Positions 63,100 to 64,000 of a DNA stretch of 64,000 nucleotides are shown one piece after another. Where the stretch lies: positions 31,388,136 to 31,452,135 of the forward strand of contig NC_035177.2 in the NCBI RefSeq assembly GCF_001659605.2, read 5' to 3'. The stretch's first letter is position 1. Every line of letters starts with the position of its first letter. The position numbers and the translations under genes are program-made. Source of the DNA: Manihot esculenta. Lineage: Eukaryota > Streptophyta > Magnoliopsida > Malpighiales > Euphorbiaceae. The notes below the pieces were generated by a model, which was given only the letters and a program-made list of their open reading frames with translations, ran no database searches and was not told the origin of the DNA.

Positions 63100-64000
63100 G
63101 GTTGAAAATCCTGAGAAAGTCTTAAAAAAAGAAACTTTAGAAAGAAAAATGAGAAAGGAAGCAAATCTCTAACAGTGAATTCAGCTACCGCAACGGAGCA
63201 GCAGAGGCAACAACAGCGGGAGATTGTTCTTTTTATGGATCTTTTATTTTGATCTATTCGGTTTTTTTGGACGCTCAACACTGTGAATTGGACAATTGAA
63301 CTTTTTCTGTAAGTGTGGATATGGGTGATTTTCATCGTTCCTTTGTTGTTTTTTCGTTCTTTTATCTTTTGAATTTAATTTCCATTTGCCCTTTTTTCCA
63401 TTTCTGGTTGAATCTATGTCTGCTTTTAGTTGTTAATGCTAGTTTATTTGTGTAATTTGTTATTGCCTTTTATATATATTTATTTGTAGGTTACTTTTGC
63501 TTATTTTGGTTCTCCAGATCGATGCCCAGATCTTGTTACCTTTTGATCCAGCTGAATTATCTCTCTTAGCTGAAGGGGAGATTGAGGTGAATATTCGTTA
63601 TCTCTTCTTCTTTTTAGCAAAATCGACTGGGCGAGTTAGATTATCAGGAGCTTGATCACATTATCTAAATCTGAAGAATTATTGTGTAGTTCCTGATATT
63701 TAATGCATTTGGGTATTTTAAGTCAAACCTAATGATTTCATTTACCCCTTTTTGGGTGTAAAGTTTAAAGCAGCTACTAATATTTTGGATATGAAAAAGG
63801 TTAATTGAAGAATTTGTTTTTTTCATGCAATATATTTGAAATTAACTGTACCATAGTTACTAGCTTGGAGTGGCATTTTATGTTCCCCTTTTGTATTTTT
63901 TTTTTTTTGTTAAATGAATGTTGTTTTGTGTCAGTGGCAACGGAATGGGTTGGATTATCTCAGTGGTGGATTTCTAGTTCTGGCTTGAAATTGTTTTGGT
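63100..64000 (+). other. Probable 5' leader exons of a gene running off the window
   Basis: After the AT-rich spacer, 63100-63311 has exon-like composition and ends at a good donor (TTTTTCT/GTAAGTG). A second candidate exon runs from about 63520 (acceptor GGTTCTCCAG) to 63587 (donor GAG/GTGAAT). A third may start at about 63937 (acceptor TGTGTCAG). The middle exon can be read as a peptide such as LLPFDPAELSLLAEGEIE, but no in-frame ATG opens it; the ATG in CGATGCCC leads to a stop after 15 codons. The main coding region is probably beyond base 64000. I cannot name the gene. Confidence 0.4.

Overview
This is nuclear DNA of a flowering plant. The genes are split by short GT-AG introns, the intergenic DNA is very AT-rich and full of transposable-element debris, and the encoded proteins are closest to what I know of eudicots (LHT1, prohibitin-3, GAPC, cytosolic G6PDH, AUG6). 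A rosid is plausible, but the species cannot be fixed from the sequence alone.

Layout. 1-2499: the 5' end of a Ty3/gypsy LTR retrotransposon on the minus strand (496-bp LTR, primer-binding site, open gag-protease frame running off the window). 3998-7341 (-): an LHT1-type amino acid transporter, 8 exons, with a small CACTA element in intron 3. 7430-16225: AT-rich spacer with a dead gypsy element. 16226-18802 (-): a soluble ankyrin-repeat protein, 2 exons. 19360-24640: spacer. 24937-26287 (+): prohibitin, 2 coding exons plus a probable 2.2-kb intron in the 3' UTR. 30320-33042 (-): cytosolic GAPDH, 11 exons. 34685-40697 (-): cytosolic glucose-6-phosphate dehydrogenase, 15 exons. 40755-49333: spacer with a long foldback repeat, a dead LINE and a Mutator-like MITE. 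49334-57342 (+): AUGMIN subunit 6, 13 exons. 57343-63100: AT-rich spacer. About 63100 to the end: probable 5' leader of a further plus-strand gene.

For all six genes I rebuilt the exon chain. Each chain gives an uninterrupted reading frame of the family's usual length: 448, 669, 279, 337, 514 and 736 residues. They are ordinary housekeeping and transport genes and do not form a functional cluster. The neighbouring glycolytic (GAPC) and oxidative pentose phosphate (G6PDH) genes are transcribed in the same direction, but this may be chance.

I see no new multi-gene system. The most informative unusual features are small: a 51-bp tandem duplication that copies the splice acceptor and first codons of AUG6 exon 10, so that the upstream acceptor leads to a stop codon; a CACTA MITE that makes up three quarters of an LHT intron; a splice donor four bases after the prohibitin stop codon; and several repeats with definable ends.
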